NCBI RefSeq assembly: GCF_024626475.1
Contig: NZ_JANKHH010000003.1
Coordinates: 62,001 to 126,000 of the forward strand
Reading direction: 5' to 3'
DNA: 64,000 nt
DNA from: Parerythrobacter lacustris
GTDB lineage: Bacteria; Pseudomonadota; Alphaproteobacteria; Sphingomonadales; Sphingomonadaceae
Shown: positions 36,541 through 44,862 of the stretch, one piece after another
How positions within the stretch are numbered: position 1 is the first letter of the stretch
Layout of the letters: each line of letters starts with the position of its first letter
Translations under genes and position numbers: made by a program
The notes under the pieces: model-generated
The model's database searches: none
What the model was told of the DNA's origin: nothing
The model's input: the letters and a program-made list of their open reading frames with translations, nothing else

Positions 36541-36624
36541 TACCGTTCGTCATTGCGAGGAGCCGCAGGCGACGCGGCAATCTACCGTTCGTCATTGCGA
36601 GGAGCCGCAGGCGACGCGGCAATC
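36541..36624. repeat. Tandem 42-base duplication of half-repeats
   Basis: Bases 36541-36582 and 36583-36624 are identical. Each is a left half of the dispersed hairpin (TACCGTTCGTCATTGCGAGG onward to GGCAATC) without the right half. Confidence 0.9.
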
Positions 36625-36634
36625 CATTGCCCCC

Positions 36635-37510
36635 TCACCCGATAAACCCCCGCACCTCCGCCACGAAATCATCGAACCGGTCGTGGTGCACCCAGTGGCC
36701 CGCGCGGTCGTAGGCGCTGACTTTCACATTGTCGCCGAAGTGCGCGATGCGGCCGTCCTTCTCCGGATTGCTCGCCCAGCTGTCGTTGCCGTAGATCATC
36801 AGGGCGGGGCAGGTGATCCGGCCCCATAGCTCTTCCAGCTGGTCCATGGTGATGTCGTCGGGCGGCCAAGCGTGGAGGTGGGGGTCGAACTTCCAGCTCC
36901 AGGTGCCGTCCTCGTTGCGGATCGCGCCGTGGCGGGTGAGGTGTTCGGCCTGCGCGCGGCTCAAGTAGCTGTTCGCCTCGTGCATCCGGTCGAGCGCTTC
37001 GGCGAAACTGGCGTAGCGGCGCACCTGCCGTGCGGAGGCCTCGCGCTTCTTGTCGATCCATTGCTTGCGGTGATCGTACCACGGCGTCGCGGCCATCTTT
37101 TCCTGCACCCTGGGGCTGGGGCCGAGCCCTTCGATGGCGACAATCTTGCGCACCTTCTCGGGATACATCCCGGCATAGCGCAGGCTGACATTGCCGCCGA
37201 GCGAGTGCGCGACGATGGTGACGGGGGCGAGTTCGAGCTGGTGGATCAGCTGCGCCAGATCATAGACATAGGAACTGACGGTATAGACCCCGGTGTTGGT
37301 CCATTCGCTGTCGCCGTGGCCGCGCAGGTCGGGGCAGATCACGTGCCAGTCCTTGCGCAGCTCCTCCGCCACCCAGTCCCAGCTGCGGCAATGGTCGCGC
37401 CCGCCGTGCTGCAGGATCAGCGGCGGCGCGCCTTCGTTGCCCCAGTCGGCATAGTGCAGCTTGGTGCGCTGGCTGATGAAGCTCTGGCTGGTGGGGCCGA
37501 TGAGATCCAA
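36635..37510 (-). CDS. Alpha/beta-fold hydrolase
   Basis: A 291-residue cytosolic hydrolase. LQHGGRDH forms the oxyanion region, VAHSLGGN holds nucleophile S103, and DRAGHWVHHD holds the likely catalytic His. It is a standard length for this family, which includes lactonases, esterases and C-C hydrolases. It is divergent from an acyl-CoA dehydrogenase across 96 bases, suggesting a shared control region and an acyl ester or lactone substrate. Confidence 0.88.
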   Translation of the reverse strand: MDLIGPTSQSFISQRTKLHYADWGNEGAPPLILQHGGRDHCRSWDWVAEELRKDWHVICPDLRGHGDSEWTNTGVYTVSSYVYDLAQLIHQLELAPVTIVAHSLGGNVSLRYAGMYPEKVRKIVAIEGLGPSPRVQEKMAATPWYDHRKQWIDKKREASARQVRRYASFAEALDRMHEANSYLSRAQAEHLTRHGAIRNEDGTWSWKFDPHLHAWPPDDITMDQLEELWGRITCPALMIYGNDSWASNPEKDGRIAHFGDNVKVSAYDRAGHWVHHDRFDDFVAEVRGFIG

Positions 37511-37606
37511 GCGGGTTTCCCTTCACGTAAGCGTAAATTTGCGTTGCGGTTCGCTACCGATAGGATAGGCTGCCAGGCAACCAAAAAGCGAGAGAGGATT
37601 GCCACC

Positions 37607-38770
37607 ATGCCCGCACTCGACGTGCCGCCGCCCGCCTTCATGGAAGACGAGGAGATCTCGATCTTCGCAGATGCGGTGGGCAAGTTCTACCAGCAGCATG
37701 CGCCCGAAAAGCGCGTCCTCCAGTGGCGCGAGAACGGCCAGGTCGAGCGCGATTTCTGGCGCGAGGCGGGCGAGGCGGGGCTGCTCGGCGTGTCGGTCCC
37801 GACCGAATACGGCGGCCACGGCGGCGATTTCCGGCACGACATGGTGGTGATCGACCAGCAGGCGAAGCACGGGGTCGAGGGCTTTGCCGCTTCACTCCAC
37901 AACACCGTGATCCTGCCCTATCTGGTCCGCCACGGGACCGAGGAGCAGAAGGCGAAATACTTGCCCAAGCTGGTCACCGGCGAGCTGGTCAGCGCGATCG
38001 CCATGACCGAGCCGGGCGTGGGGTCGGACCTGCAGAGCATCACCACCACCGCGCTGAAGGACGGCAACGGTTACCGCATCAACGGGGCCAAAACCTATAT
38101 CTCCAACGGCCAGACGGCGGATTTCATCATCGTCGTCGCCAAGACCGACCCGAACGAGCGGGCCAAGGGCATTTCGCTGATGCTGCTGGAGACCGATGGG
38201 GCGGAAGGGTTCCAGCGCGGCAAGAAGCTCGACAAGATCGGGCTCGATGCGGCGGACACCAGCGAGCTGTTCTTCGACGATGTCTTCGTGCCGGCGGAGA
38301 ATGTCCTCGGCGGGGTCGAGGGCAAGGGCTTCTACCAGCTGATGGGCGAGCTGCCGCAGGAACGGCTGATCATCGCCATGGGCGCGATGACGGGGATCGA
38401 AAAGGCGCTCGAAACCACGCTCGAATACACCAAGAGCCGCAAGGCCTTCGGCAAGACGATCTGGGATTTCCAGAACACCCAGTTCGTGATGGCCGACCTC
38501 AAGGCGCGCTCGACCGCCGCCAAGGTGTTCGTCAACGATTGCATCGCGCGCCACCTCAAGGGCGAGCTCGACGTCGCGACCGCCTGCATGGCGAAATACT
38601 GGGTCACCGAGCTGCAGGGTGAAGTGGTCGACAAGTGCCTGCAGTTCCACGGCGGCGCGGGCTTCATCAACGATTACCCGATCGCCCGCATGTATCGCGA
38701 TTGCCGCGTGACCCGCATCTTCGGCGGCTCGAACGAGGTGATGAAGATGGTGATCGCCAGAGGAATGTAA
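37607..38770 (+). CDS. Acyl-CoA dehydrogenase
   Basis: A 387-residue FAD enzyme, similar throughout to the one at 33529-34671 (TEPGVGSDLQSI, FGKTIWDFQNTQF, FHGGAGFINDYPIARMYRD, FGGSNEVMKMV). As there, the MCAD Glu position is replaced (FGGSNEV), so a Glu in helix G (TTLEYTKSRKAFGK) is the likely base. The start at 37607 is chosen because it follows a GAGAGAGGATT ribosome site; the frame is open far upstream only by composition. It is a separate unit from the other beta-oxidation genes. Confidence 0.92.
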   Translation: MPALDVPPPAFMEDEEISIFADAVGKFYQQHAPEKRVLQWRENGQVERDFWREAGEAGLLGVSVPTEYGGHGGDFRHDMVVIDQQAKHGVEGFAASLHNTVILPYLVRHGTEEQKAKYLPKLVTGELVSAIAMTEPGVGSDLQSITTTALKDGNGYRINGAKTYISNGQTADFIIVVAKTDPNERAKGISLMLLETDGAEGFQRGKKLDKIGLDAADTSELFFDDVFVPAENVLGGVEGKGFYQLMGELPQERLIIAMGAMTGIEKALETTLEYTKSRKAFGKTIWDFQNTQFVMADLKARSTAAKVFVNDCIARHLKGELDVATACMAKYWVTELQGEVVDKCLQFHGGAGFINDYPIARMYRDCRVTRIFGGSNEVMKMVIARGM

Positions 38771-38789
38771 GAGGCGGGATGTGAGCGGG

Positions 38790-38812
38790 TTCCTCCCCCG
38801 GTGGGGGAGGAA
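38790..38812. terminator. Bidirectional hairpin terminator
   Basis: TTCCTCCCCC (38790-38799) pairs perfectly with GGGGGAGGAA (38803-38812) across a GGT loop. It lies between the convergent acyl-CoA dehydrogenase and halogenase stops and has A/T flanks on both sides. Confidence 0.7.
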
Positions 38813-40309
38813 TTAGAGCGGCGCGTACTCCGCGAAATTCCGCGCGCAGGCTTCCAGCATGCCTTGCACCCCGTCGAAGTCGGCCACCCGGGCCTCCGGC
38901 GGGGCGGGCTGGAGTTTGCCAGCGGGGGGAAAGGTGCCGTAGCCCGCGAACAGGCAGTGCCAGCTCGCATTGGCGTAGTAACGCTTTCCGCCATAGGCCG
39001 CGTCGTTGGCGGCGAGCAGGTCCTGCTGGCGGAACCACGCGGTCATCATCGCCTTGAGCCCGTCGGACAGCTTCGGGTTCGCTGCATTGTCGTGCCAGTA
39101 TGGCGTGTCGGTCCGCTGGTTGAGCCGGTAATGCGCCACGATATAGTCGCGAATCCCTTCGTAGCGCGCGGCGATCGAGGTGTTGAACGCCTCGCGGTGC
39201 TGCGGTCCGAAACCGCCCGCCTCGTAGGCTTGGGCAAACTCCAGCGCGGTGGCGATGACGATATGCAGCGCGGTCGCCTCGAGCGGTTCGAGGAAGCCCT
39301 GCGACAGGCCGACCGCGAGGCAATTGCGGTGCCAGGTCTCCGCCACCCGCCCGACCTTCATCCTGAGGAAGCGCGCTTCCGGCCCGCCCTCACCCAGCCC
39401 CAGCGCGGCGCGCAGTTCGGCCTCGGCGTCTTCGTCGGAGATGTAGTTCGAGGAATAGACGTAGCCGTTGCCGACCCGATTGGTCTGCGGGATGGTCCAG
39501 CGCCAGCCGGCTGTCATCGCGGTGGCATCGGTCTGCGGCCGGAACGGCGCGGCGTGCCCGGTCGGCATCACAACGGCGCGGTCGTTGAACAGGTTCTCGG
39601 CGAAGGGGAGGAAGGGCACCCCCAGTTCCTGCTGCGCTAGCAGCGAGCGGAAGCCCGAACAGTCGACGAACAGCGTGCCTGCGACCCTCTCCCCGCCCTC
39701 GCACAGCAGCGCGGCGATATCGCCGTCACCCGTCCGTTCGACCGCGGAAACCTTGAGCGGCAAGTGCCGCACTCCCCGTTCAACCGCCCAGTCGCGCAGG
39801 AAGGCGCCGATGGCGTGGGCGTCGAAATGATAGCCATACCTGGGGGCGAAGGGGAAGCTTTCATCCGGATGCGGCCCGAGTCCGTGCTCGCTCAGCAGGG
39901 TGGCGAGGAACCACGGATCGGGATGCGCAGGGACGTCCATCCCGTGCCGCGCGAGCAGGCAGTTCTGGAGGAAGTGCGGCTCGCTGTGCAGGTCCACCGG
40001 GCCGGGGAAGGGGTGGTAATAGCTTTCGAACCCCGCCCGCTCGCTCCAGCCGTTGAAGCGGATGCCGAGTTTGAAAGTGGCGTTGCACGCGGGCATCCAC
40101 GCGCCTTCCTCCACGCCGAGCATGTCGAAAAAGGCCTTGAGCTGCGGGGTCGAGCCTTCGCCCACCCCGATGATGCCGATCTCGGGGCTTTCGACGACAG
40201 TGACCGAGCCACCTTTGTGCGCCCATTCCCGGTGCAGCAGGCAGGCGGTGATCCACCCCGCGCTGCCCCCGCCGAGGATGACTACATCGGGCGGTGTCGC
40301 TTCGCTCAT
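38813..40309 (-). CDS. Tryptophan-halogenase-like flavoprotein, second copy in the maltodextrin locus
   Basis: A 498-residue FAD-dependent protein. N-terminal Rossmann loop GGGSAGW (13-19), the GVGEGSTP segment that normally holds the FAD-side loop, FKLGIRFNGW, and GWRWTIPQTNRVGNGY, the WxWxIP motif of flavin-dependent halogenases. It has no export signal. Family members halogenate indoles, but many proteobacterial copies sit in sugar-uptake loci and have no known substrate. It overlaps the esterase gene by 4 bases and is the last gene of the minus-strand run. Confidence 0.88.
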   Translation of the reverse strand: MSEATPPDVVILGGGSAGWITACLLHREWAHKGGSVTVVESPEIGIIGVGEGSTPQLKAFFDMLGVEEGAWMPACNATFKLGIRFNGWSERAGFESYYHPFPGPVDLHSEPHFLQNCLLARHGMDVPAHPDPWFLATLLSEHGLGPHPDESFPFAPRYGYHFDAHAIGAFLRDWAVERGVRHLPLKVSAVERTGDGDIAALLCEGGERVAGTLFVDCSGFRSLLAQQELGVPFLPFAENLFNDRAVVMPTGHAAPFRPQTDATAMTAGWRWTIPQTNRVGNGYVYSSNYISDEDAEAELRAALGLGEGGPEARFLRMKVGRVAETWHRNCLAVGLSQGFLEPLEATALHIVIATALEFAQAYEAGGFGPQHREAFNTSIAARYEGIRDYIVAHYRLNQRTDTPYWHDNAANPKLSDGLKAMMTAWFRQQDLLAANDAAYGGKRYYANASWHCLFAGYGTFPPAGKLQPAPPEARVADFDGVQGMLEACARNFAEYAPL

Positions 40310-41220
40310 CGCTCCGACAGTAGCCAGCCGAAAATTTCCGGCAAGCGCTGCGCCCAGGCGTTTTCCTCATGCTCGGCGCCCTCATAGACCTCGGAGCGGT
40401 AGTCTTTCCCCTCGGCCCAGCCTTGGGCGGCAAAACGGGCGTCGATCGCCTGCTGGTACGGCGCGTAATACTGGTCGAGCGTGGCGGTGCCGTGGTCCAT
40501 CCACAGGCGGCGGCCATCGGGCTTGCCCAGCCGCGCGGCGAACCAGCCGTCCCACAGCGCAATCAGCTCGGGATTGGCCTCGCCCACCGCGCGCGGATCG
40601 GCGGCGGGCCAGTGCGAGGAGACGCAGCCGGCGCGGCCATAGACCTCGGGTCGTTCGAGGAAGGCATAGCACGACATCAGCCCGCCCATGCTCGATCCCA
40701 TGATCGTTGTGCTTTCGCGGCCCGGCTGGGTTCGATAGTCGCGATCGATCCGCTGCTTGAGCGGACCCGCCAGCCAGTCGAGATAGGCCCGGCTCATCAC
40801 CGGCCCGCCGGTCATCGCCTCCATTGCCGCGCGCGGGGTGCCCTCTGCCGCATCATAGATCGATTGCGGCAGATACTGGCGATAGCGGTCCGCCCCCGGA
40901 GCCCAGATCCCGACGATGATATGCGGCTGCACCTTGCCACTCGCCATCGCCGCCAGCATCGCCCTGTCCGCCGCCCACACCTTGTTGAAGTTGGACTTGG
41001 CCGGATCGAACAGATTGTGCCCGTCGTGCATATAGAGCACCGGATAGCGCCGCGTGCCGCTGTCGTAGCCGGGCGGAAGCCAGATGCTCAGCCGCTGGTC
41101 CGGCAGACCGGCGGCGGCTACCTGCTCCAATTCGACGAAGCGGCCCATATCAGCCTTGGTGCCTTGCGAGGTCACGCACCCCGCCAAGAACACCGCCAGC
41201 AGGACCGCGAGCCACCTCAC
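40306..41220 (-). CDS. Lipoprotein esterase (esterase-D-like alpha/beta hydrolase)
   Basis: A 304-residue protein with a lipoprotein signal (lipobox LAGC, C15). The PF00756-type fold shows LYMHDGHNLFD and the nucleophile elbow GSSMGG (S177), with a catalytic His near EGAEHEENAW. Relatives hydrolyse acyl-sugar or feruloyl-type esters. As a membrane-anchored lipoprotein it could strip acyl groups from maltodextrin on entry. It overlaps the GH97 gene by 4 bases. Confidence 0.88.
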   Translation of the reverse strand: MRWLAVLLAVFLAGCVTSQGTKADMGRFVELEQVAAAGLPDQRLSIWLPPGYDSGTRRYPVLYMHDGHNLFDPAKSNFNKVWAADRAMLAAMASGKVQPHIIVGIWAPGADRYRQYLPQSIYDAAEGTPRAAMEAMTGGPVMSRAYLDWLAGPLKQRIDRDYRTQPGRESTTIMGSSMGGLMSCYAFLERPEVYGRAGCVSSHWPAADPRAVGEANPELIALWDGWFAARLGKPDGRRLWMDHGTATLDQYYAPYQQAIDARFAAQGWAEGKDYRSEVYEGAEHEENAWAQRLPEIFGWLLSER

Positions 41221-43250
41221 TTGCCGGCCTTGAGCTGCATCGCCAGCCCGCCGCCGGGGGCGAGGCGCACGGTGTAGCTGTCGCCCTTCTGCACCGTCAG
41301 TGTCTCATAGGCGATGTCATGGCGCTTTTCGGTCAGGTAGGTCGCTTCGGGACCGTCCTTCCACACCTTGACCTGATAGCTCTTGCCTTCGTCGAGGAAG
41401 TCGAAGGTCAGCGTCACCGTCCGCTCGGTCGCGTCGTTGACCCCGCCGGCATACCAGTCTTCGCTGCCCCGATCCTTGCGCGCGAAGATCGCGTAGTCGC
41501 CCACCGCACCTTCGAGCAGCTTGCTTTCCGCCCAGTCCGCCGGGACCGCCTTGATAAACTCCAGCTCTTTCGGGTGCGCCGCGAGGCTTTCGACGAAATC
41601 GGCCGCCATCTGGATCGGCGAATAGATCGCGAGATAGAGCCCGAGCTGCTTCGCCTTGGTCGAGGCGATGGGGTAATTGTTGTCGCCGACCAGCCCCAGC
41701 ACGCCCGGCGTATAATCCATCGGGCCGGACAGCATGCGGGTGTAGACCAGCGTCGGCTCGTGGTCCGGCCCGTTGGCGAAGGCACCCCAGGCGTTGTATT
41801 CCTGCCCGCGCGCGCCTTCGCGGGCGACCCAGTTGGGGTAGGTGCGGCGAAGCCCGGTGTCCTTCACCGGCTCGTGCGGATTGATGGCGATTTTCCGCTC
41901 CGCAGCCTCGGTCACCACCTTGAGGTGATGCTGCACCTGCCGCTGGCCGTCATGCCATTCGAACACCTCGTCCCCGCACGGATCGGCAATATCGGCGTTG
42001 CACGAGATGATCCCGCCCGCATCGGCGACATAGCCGGTCTTGATCACATCGACCCCGTTGGCGGCGTAGAGGTCGAGCGCGTCTTCGAGTTGCGCCTCGT
42101 AGACCTCGATATTCCCGCCGGTCTCGTGATGGCCGATGATATGGACGCCCTTCTTCTTGGCGTAGGCGGTCACTTCCTTGAAATCGAAATCGGGATAGGC
42201 CTCGGTGAAGCTGTAATCGCGCCCGTTGCCGAACCAGTTGCCGTCCCACCCGACGTTCCAGCCTTCGATCAGGACCCCGCGAAAGCCATGCTTGGCGGCG
42301 AAGTCGATATATTGCTTGGCCCGCTCGGTGGTCGCGCCGTGGCGCTCGCCTTGCGCCCAGGTCCAGCGGTTGGAGATCATCCCCCACCAGATGCCGATAT
42401 ATTTGGCCGGCTTGAAATAGCTGACGTCGCCCAGCGCGTTGGGTTCGTTGAGATTGAGCTCGAGATCATTCTCGACCAGCCCGGCGGCGTCTTGCGCGAT
42501 GCGGATGCTGCGCCACGGCGTGGTGAAGGCTCCAGTGCGCACCACCTTCGGCCCCCGGCTGGAGGGCGAGAGCGTGGCGCGGAACCGCTGCCCGTCGAAC
42601 CGCTTGAGCCACATCGCCGAATAATCGACCAGTGCTGCCTCATGGAAGGAAAGATGCGTCCCATCCTCCAGCCGGATGGTCATCGGCGTATGCGCGGTGG
42701 AAACGGCGTCGATCGGGGTCTGATTGTAGAGATATTCGTAGCGGTTGAACGCGCCGGCGTTGATCCACCACGCGGTCCCCTTGGGCGCGATGACGAATTC
42801 GGTCTGCTCGTCGGCGATGTTGGTCACCTGGCCCGCCGGACGGTCGAATTCGTAGCGGAAGCCGATCCCGTCGTCGAACACCCGCATCCGCACGGTCAGC
42901 GCCCGCTTGGCGTTCTCGCGGTTTTCGCGGAAGGTGATGAGCAGTTCGTTGTGGTTGTCGCGGACAAACCGGCGCTCGCCCCACGGCTGTTCCCAGGTCG
43001 CATTCGCGCTCGAGGTGCTTTCGCTCTCGACCGTGAAGTTGCGCCGCATCGGCTCTTCGTCGGTGAACAGGAAGCCGAGGTCGCTCTCGGCGATCAGCTC
43101 CTTGCCGTCGCGCTCGACCCGGTAGAACGGCACCCCGTCGCCATCGACATTCATTTCGACCGTAATGCGTCCGTCCGGCGACGAGACCTCGGCGGCGGAC
43201 AGCGGGGCCGCGAGGGCGAGGGTGGAAGCGGCGGCGAGCAGCAGGCGCAT
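41217..43250 (-). CDS. GH97 alpha-glucosidase (SusB-like)
   Basis: A 677-residue enzyme with a signal peptide (1-19). An N-terminal beta-sandwich is followed by the GH97 barrel. HHETG, INPHEP and GQEYNAW provide the Glu residues of the inverting, SusB-type branch. Acting in the periplasm it would release glucose from the ends of maltodextrins and dextrins. The start overlaps nothing upstream but lies 3 bases after the GH13 stop, so it is co-transcribed. Confidence 0.93.
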   Translation of the reverse strand: MRLLLAAASTLALAAPLSAAEVSSPDGRITVEMNVDGDGVPFYRVERDGKELIAESDLGFLFTDEEPMRRNFTVESESTSSANATWEQPWGERRFVRDNHNELLITFRENRENAKRALTVRMRVFDDGIGFRYEFDRPAGQVTNIADEQTEFVIAPKGTAWWINAGAFNRYEYLYNQTPIDAVSTAHTPMTIRLEDGTHLSFHEAALVDYSAMWLKRFDGQRFRATLSPSSRGPKVVRTGAFTTPWRSIRIAQDAAGLVENDLELNLNEPNALGDVSYFKPAKYIGIWWGMISNRWTWAQGERHGATTERAKQYIDFAAKHGFRGVLIEGWNVGWDGNWFGNGRDYSFTEAYPDFDFKEVTAYAKKKGVHIIGHHETGGNIEVYEAQLEDALDLYAANGVDVIKTGYVADAGGIISCNADIADPCGDEVFEWHDGQRQVQHHLKVVTEAAERKIAINPHEPVKDTGLRRTYPNWVAREGARGQEYNAWGAFANGPDHEPTLVYTRMLSGPMDYTPGVLGLVGDNNYPIASTKAKQLGLYLAIYSPIQMAADFVESLAAHPKELEFIKAVPADWAESKLLEGAVGDYAIFARKDRGSEDWYAGGVNDATERTVTLTFDFLDEGKSYQVKVWKDGPEATYLTEKRHDIAYETLTVQKGDSYTVRLAPGGGLAMQLKAGK

Positions 43251-43253
43251 GGG

Positions 43254-44861
43254 TCAGATCTCCAGGATGAGCGCGCCGTAGGGCGGCAGGGTGTCGGGGG
43301 TGGCGGAATTGACGGCGAGCAGGACCTTGCCGCGCGCATCGGACAGCGGCAACGGGTCGGGGCCGAGGTTGAACAGGCAGCGAACCCGCTGGCCATCGCC
43401 GGCGCGGGTCAGATCGAGCAGGCTTCCCTTGGCGATGCAGGACGTCACACTGCCATGATGCAGCGCGGGGTTGGCGTTGCGCAGCGCGAGCGCTTCGCGG
43501 GTGAACGCCAGCATCGCTTCGCTGTCCGCCGCCTGCCGGTCCGCCGCGCGGGCGAGGTTGGCTTCGCTCAGCGGGAGCCACGGGGTGCCGGTAGTGAAGC
43601 CGCCGAATTCGTCCTGCGCGGTCCACGGCATCGGGGTGCGCACCCCGTCGCGCGACAGGGTCAGCGGCCAGTTGGCGATGGCTTCGGGGTCCTGCAGCTG
43701 GTCGAACGGGATATCGTCCTGTTCCAGCCCCAGTTCCTCGCCCTGGAACAGGATGATGTTGCCCCGCAGGCAGGCGAGCAGCGCCATCTTGAGCCGCGCG
43801 AACGGCTCGATATGCTCGGGCGCACACCAGCGCGAAACCGCGCGCGGCGCATCGTGGTTCTCGAACGCCCAGCTCGGCCAGCCGGTGCCGCCTGCATCCG
43901 GCCATTCGCCCAGAGCCGCGCATACCAGCTCGGGCGTCAGCCGGTCGGCGTAAAGGAAGTTGAAGCCATAAGCCGAATTGAGATGGGTCTCGCCGTCGGT
44001 GAAGGCTTTCATCTCCGCCCCGGCATCGGCACCGCCGACTTCGGCCACGGTGAACACCGCGTCGTAGCGATCGGTCAGCATCCGGATGCGTTCGATGAAG
44101 CGCGGTATGTCGGGGTGCGACATATTGTGCGACTGGAGCTGGAAATCGAACGGGCGGCTGCGCGGCTTGCCGCTGTCGGGCGCGGGGGGATTGTCGCGCA
44201 ATTGCGGATCGTGCATCGCGAAGTTGAGCGCATCGATGCGGAAGCCGTCGACCCCGCGGTCGAGCCAGAACTGCATCACCGCCAGCATCGCATCCTGCAC
44301 CGCCGGCTTGTGCAGGTTGAGCTGCGGCTGGCTGCTGAGGAAATTGTGCATGTAATATTGGCCGCGCCTGGCATCCCATGTCCAGGCGGGCCCACCGAAT
44401 ACCGATTGCCAGTTCGAAGGTGGCGACCCGTCGGGCTTGGCATCGGCCCACACATACCAGTCGGCCTTGTCGTTATGTTTCGACGACCGGCATTCGGCGA
44501 ACCATGGGTGCTCGTCCGAAGTGTGCGAATAAACCTGGTCGATCAGGACCTTGAGGCCCAGCCCATGTGCGCGGGTGACCAGCGTATCGAAATCGGCCAG
44601 CGTACCGAAGATCGGATCGACGCCGCAGTAGTCGGCGACGTCGTAACCGAAATCCTTCATCGGGCTGGTGAAGAAGGGCGAAATCCAGATCGCATCGACG
44701 CCCAGCTCGGCAACGTAATCGAGCCGCGATGCGATGCCCGGCAGATCGCCGATCCCGTCGCCGTTCGAATCCTGGAAACTGCGCGGATAGATCTGGTAGA
44801 TCGATGCGCCCTTCCACCACGGGCGCGCGGGATCGATCGCGGGTTGCGGAGCGGTGGCCAC
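43254..44861 (-). CDS. GH13 alpha-glucosidase, cytoplasmic
   Basis: A 535-residue enzyme. I use the GTG at 44861, one base downstream of the amylase stop, which has GGAGAA about 8 bases upstream. An ATG at 44900 would lie inside the amylase gene. Catalytic residues: nucleophile D210 (DGFRIDALNF), acid/base E274 (FTVAEVGG) and D337 (FENHDAP). The oligo-1,6-glucosidase-like start (WWKGASIYQIYPRSFQDSNGDG) and lack of a signal peptide point to cytosolic hydrolysis of maltose and short maltodextrins, presumably imported by the MFS carrier. Confidence 0.93.
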   Translation of the reverse strand: MATAPQPAIDPARPWWKGASIYQIYPRSFQDSNGDGIGDLPGIASRLDYVAELGVDAIWISPFFTSPMKDFGYDVADYCGVDPIFGTLADFDTLVTRAHGLGLKVLIDQVYSHTSDEHPWFAECRSSKHNDKADWYVWADAKPDGSPPSNWQSVFGGPAWTWDARRGQYYMHNFLSSQPQLNLHKPAVQDAMLAVMQFWLDRGVDGFRIDALNFAMHDPQLRDNPPAPDSGKPRSRPFDFQLQSHNMSHPDIPRFIERIRMLTDRYDAVFTVAEVGGADAGAEMKAFTDGETHLNSAYGFNFLYADRLTPELVCAALGEWPDAGGTGWPSWAFENHDAPRAVSRWCAPEHIEPFARLKMALLACLRGNIILFQGEELGLEQDDIPFDQLQDPEAIANWPLTLSRDGVRTPMPWTAQDEFGGFTTGTPWLPLSEANLARAADRQAADSEAMLAFTREALALRNANPALHHGSVTSCIAKGSLLDLTRAGDGQRVRCLFNLGPDPLPLSDARGKVLLAVNSATPDTLPPYGALILEI

Positions 44862-44862
44862 G

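Noticed and set aside
36541-36624. CRISPR-like direct repeats
   Set aside because: Only two adjacent copies with no spacers, and the unit is half of the dispersed hairpin.
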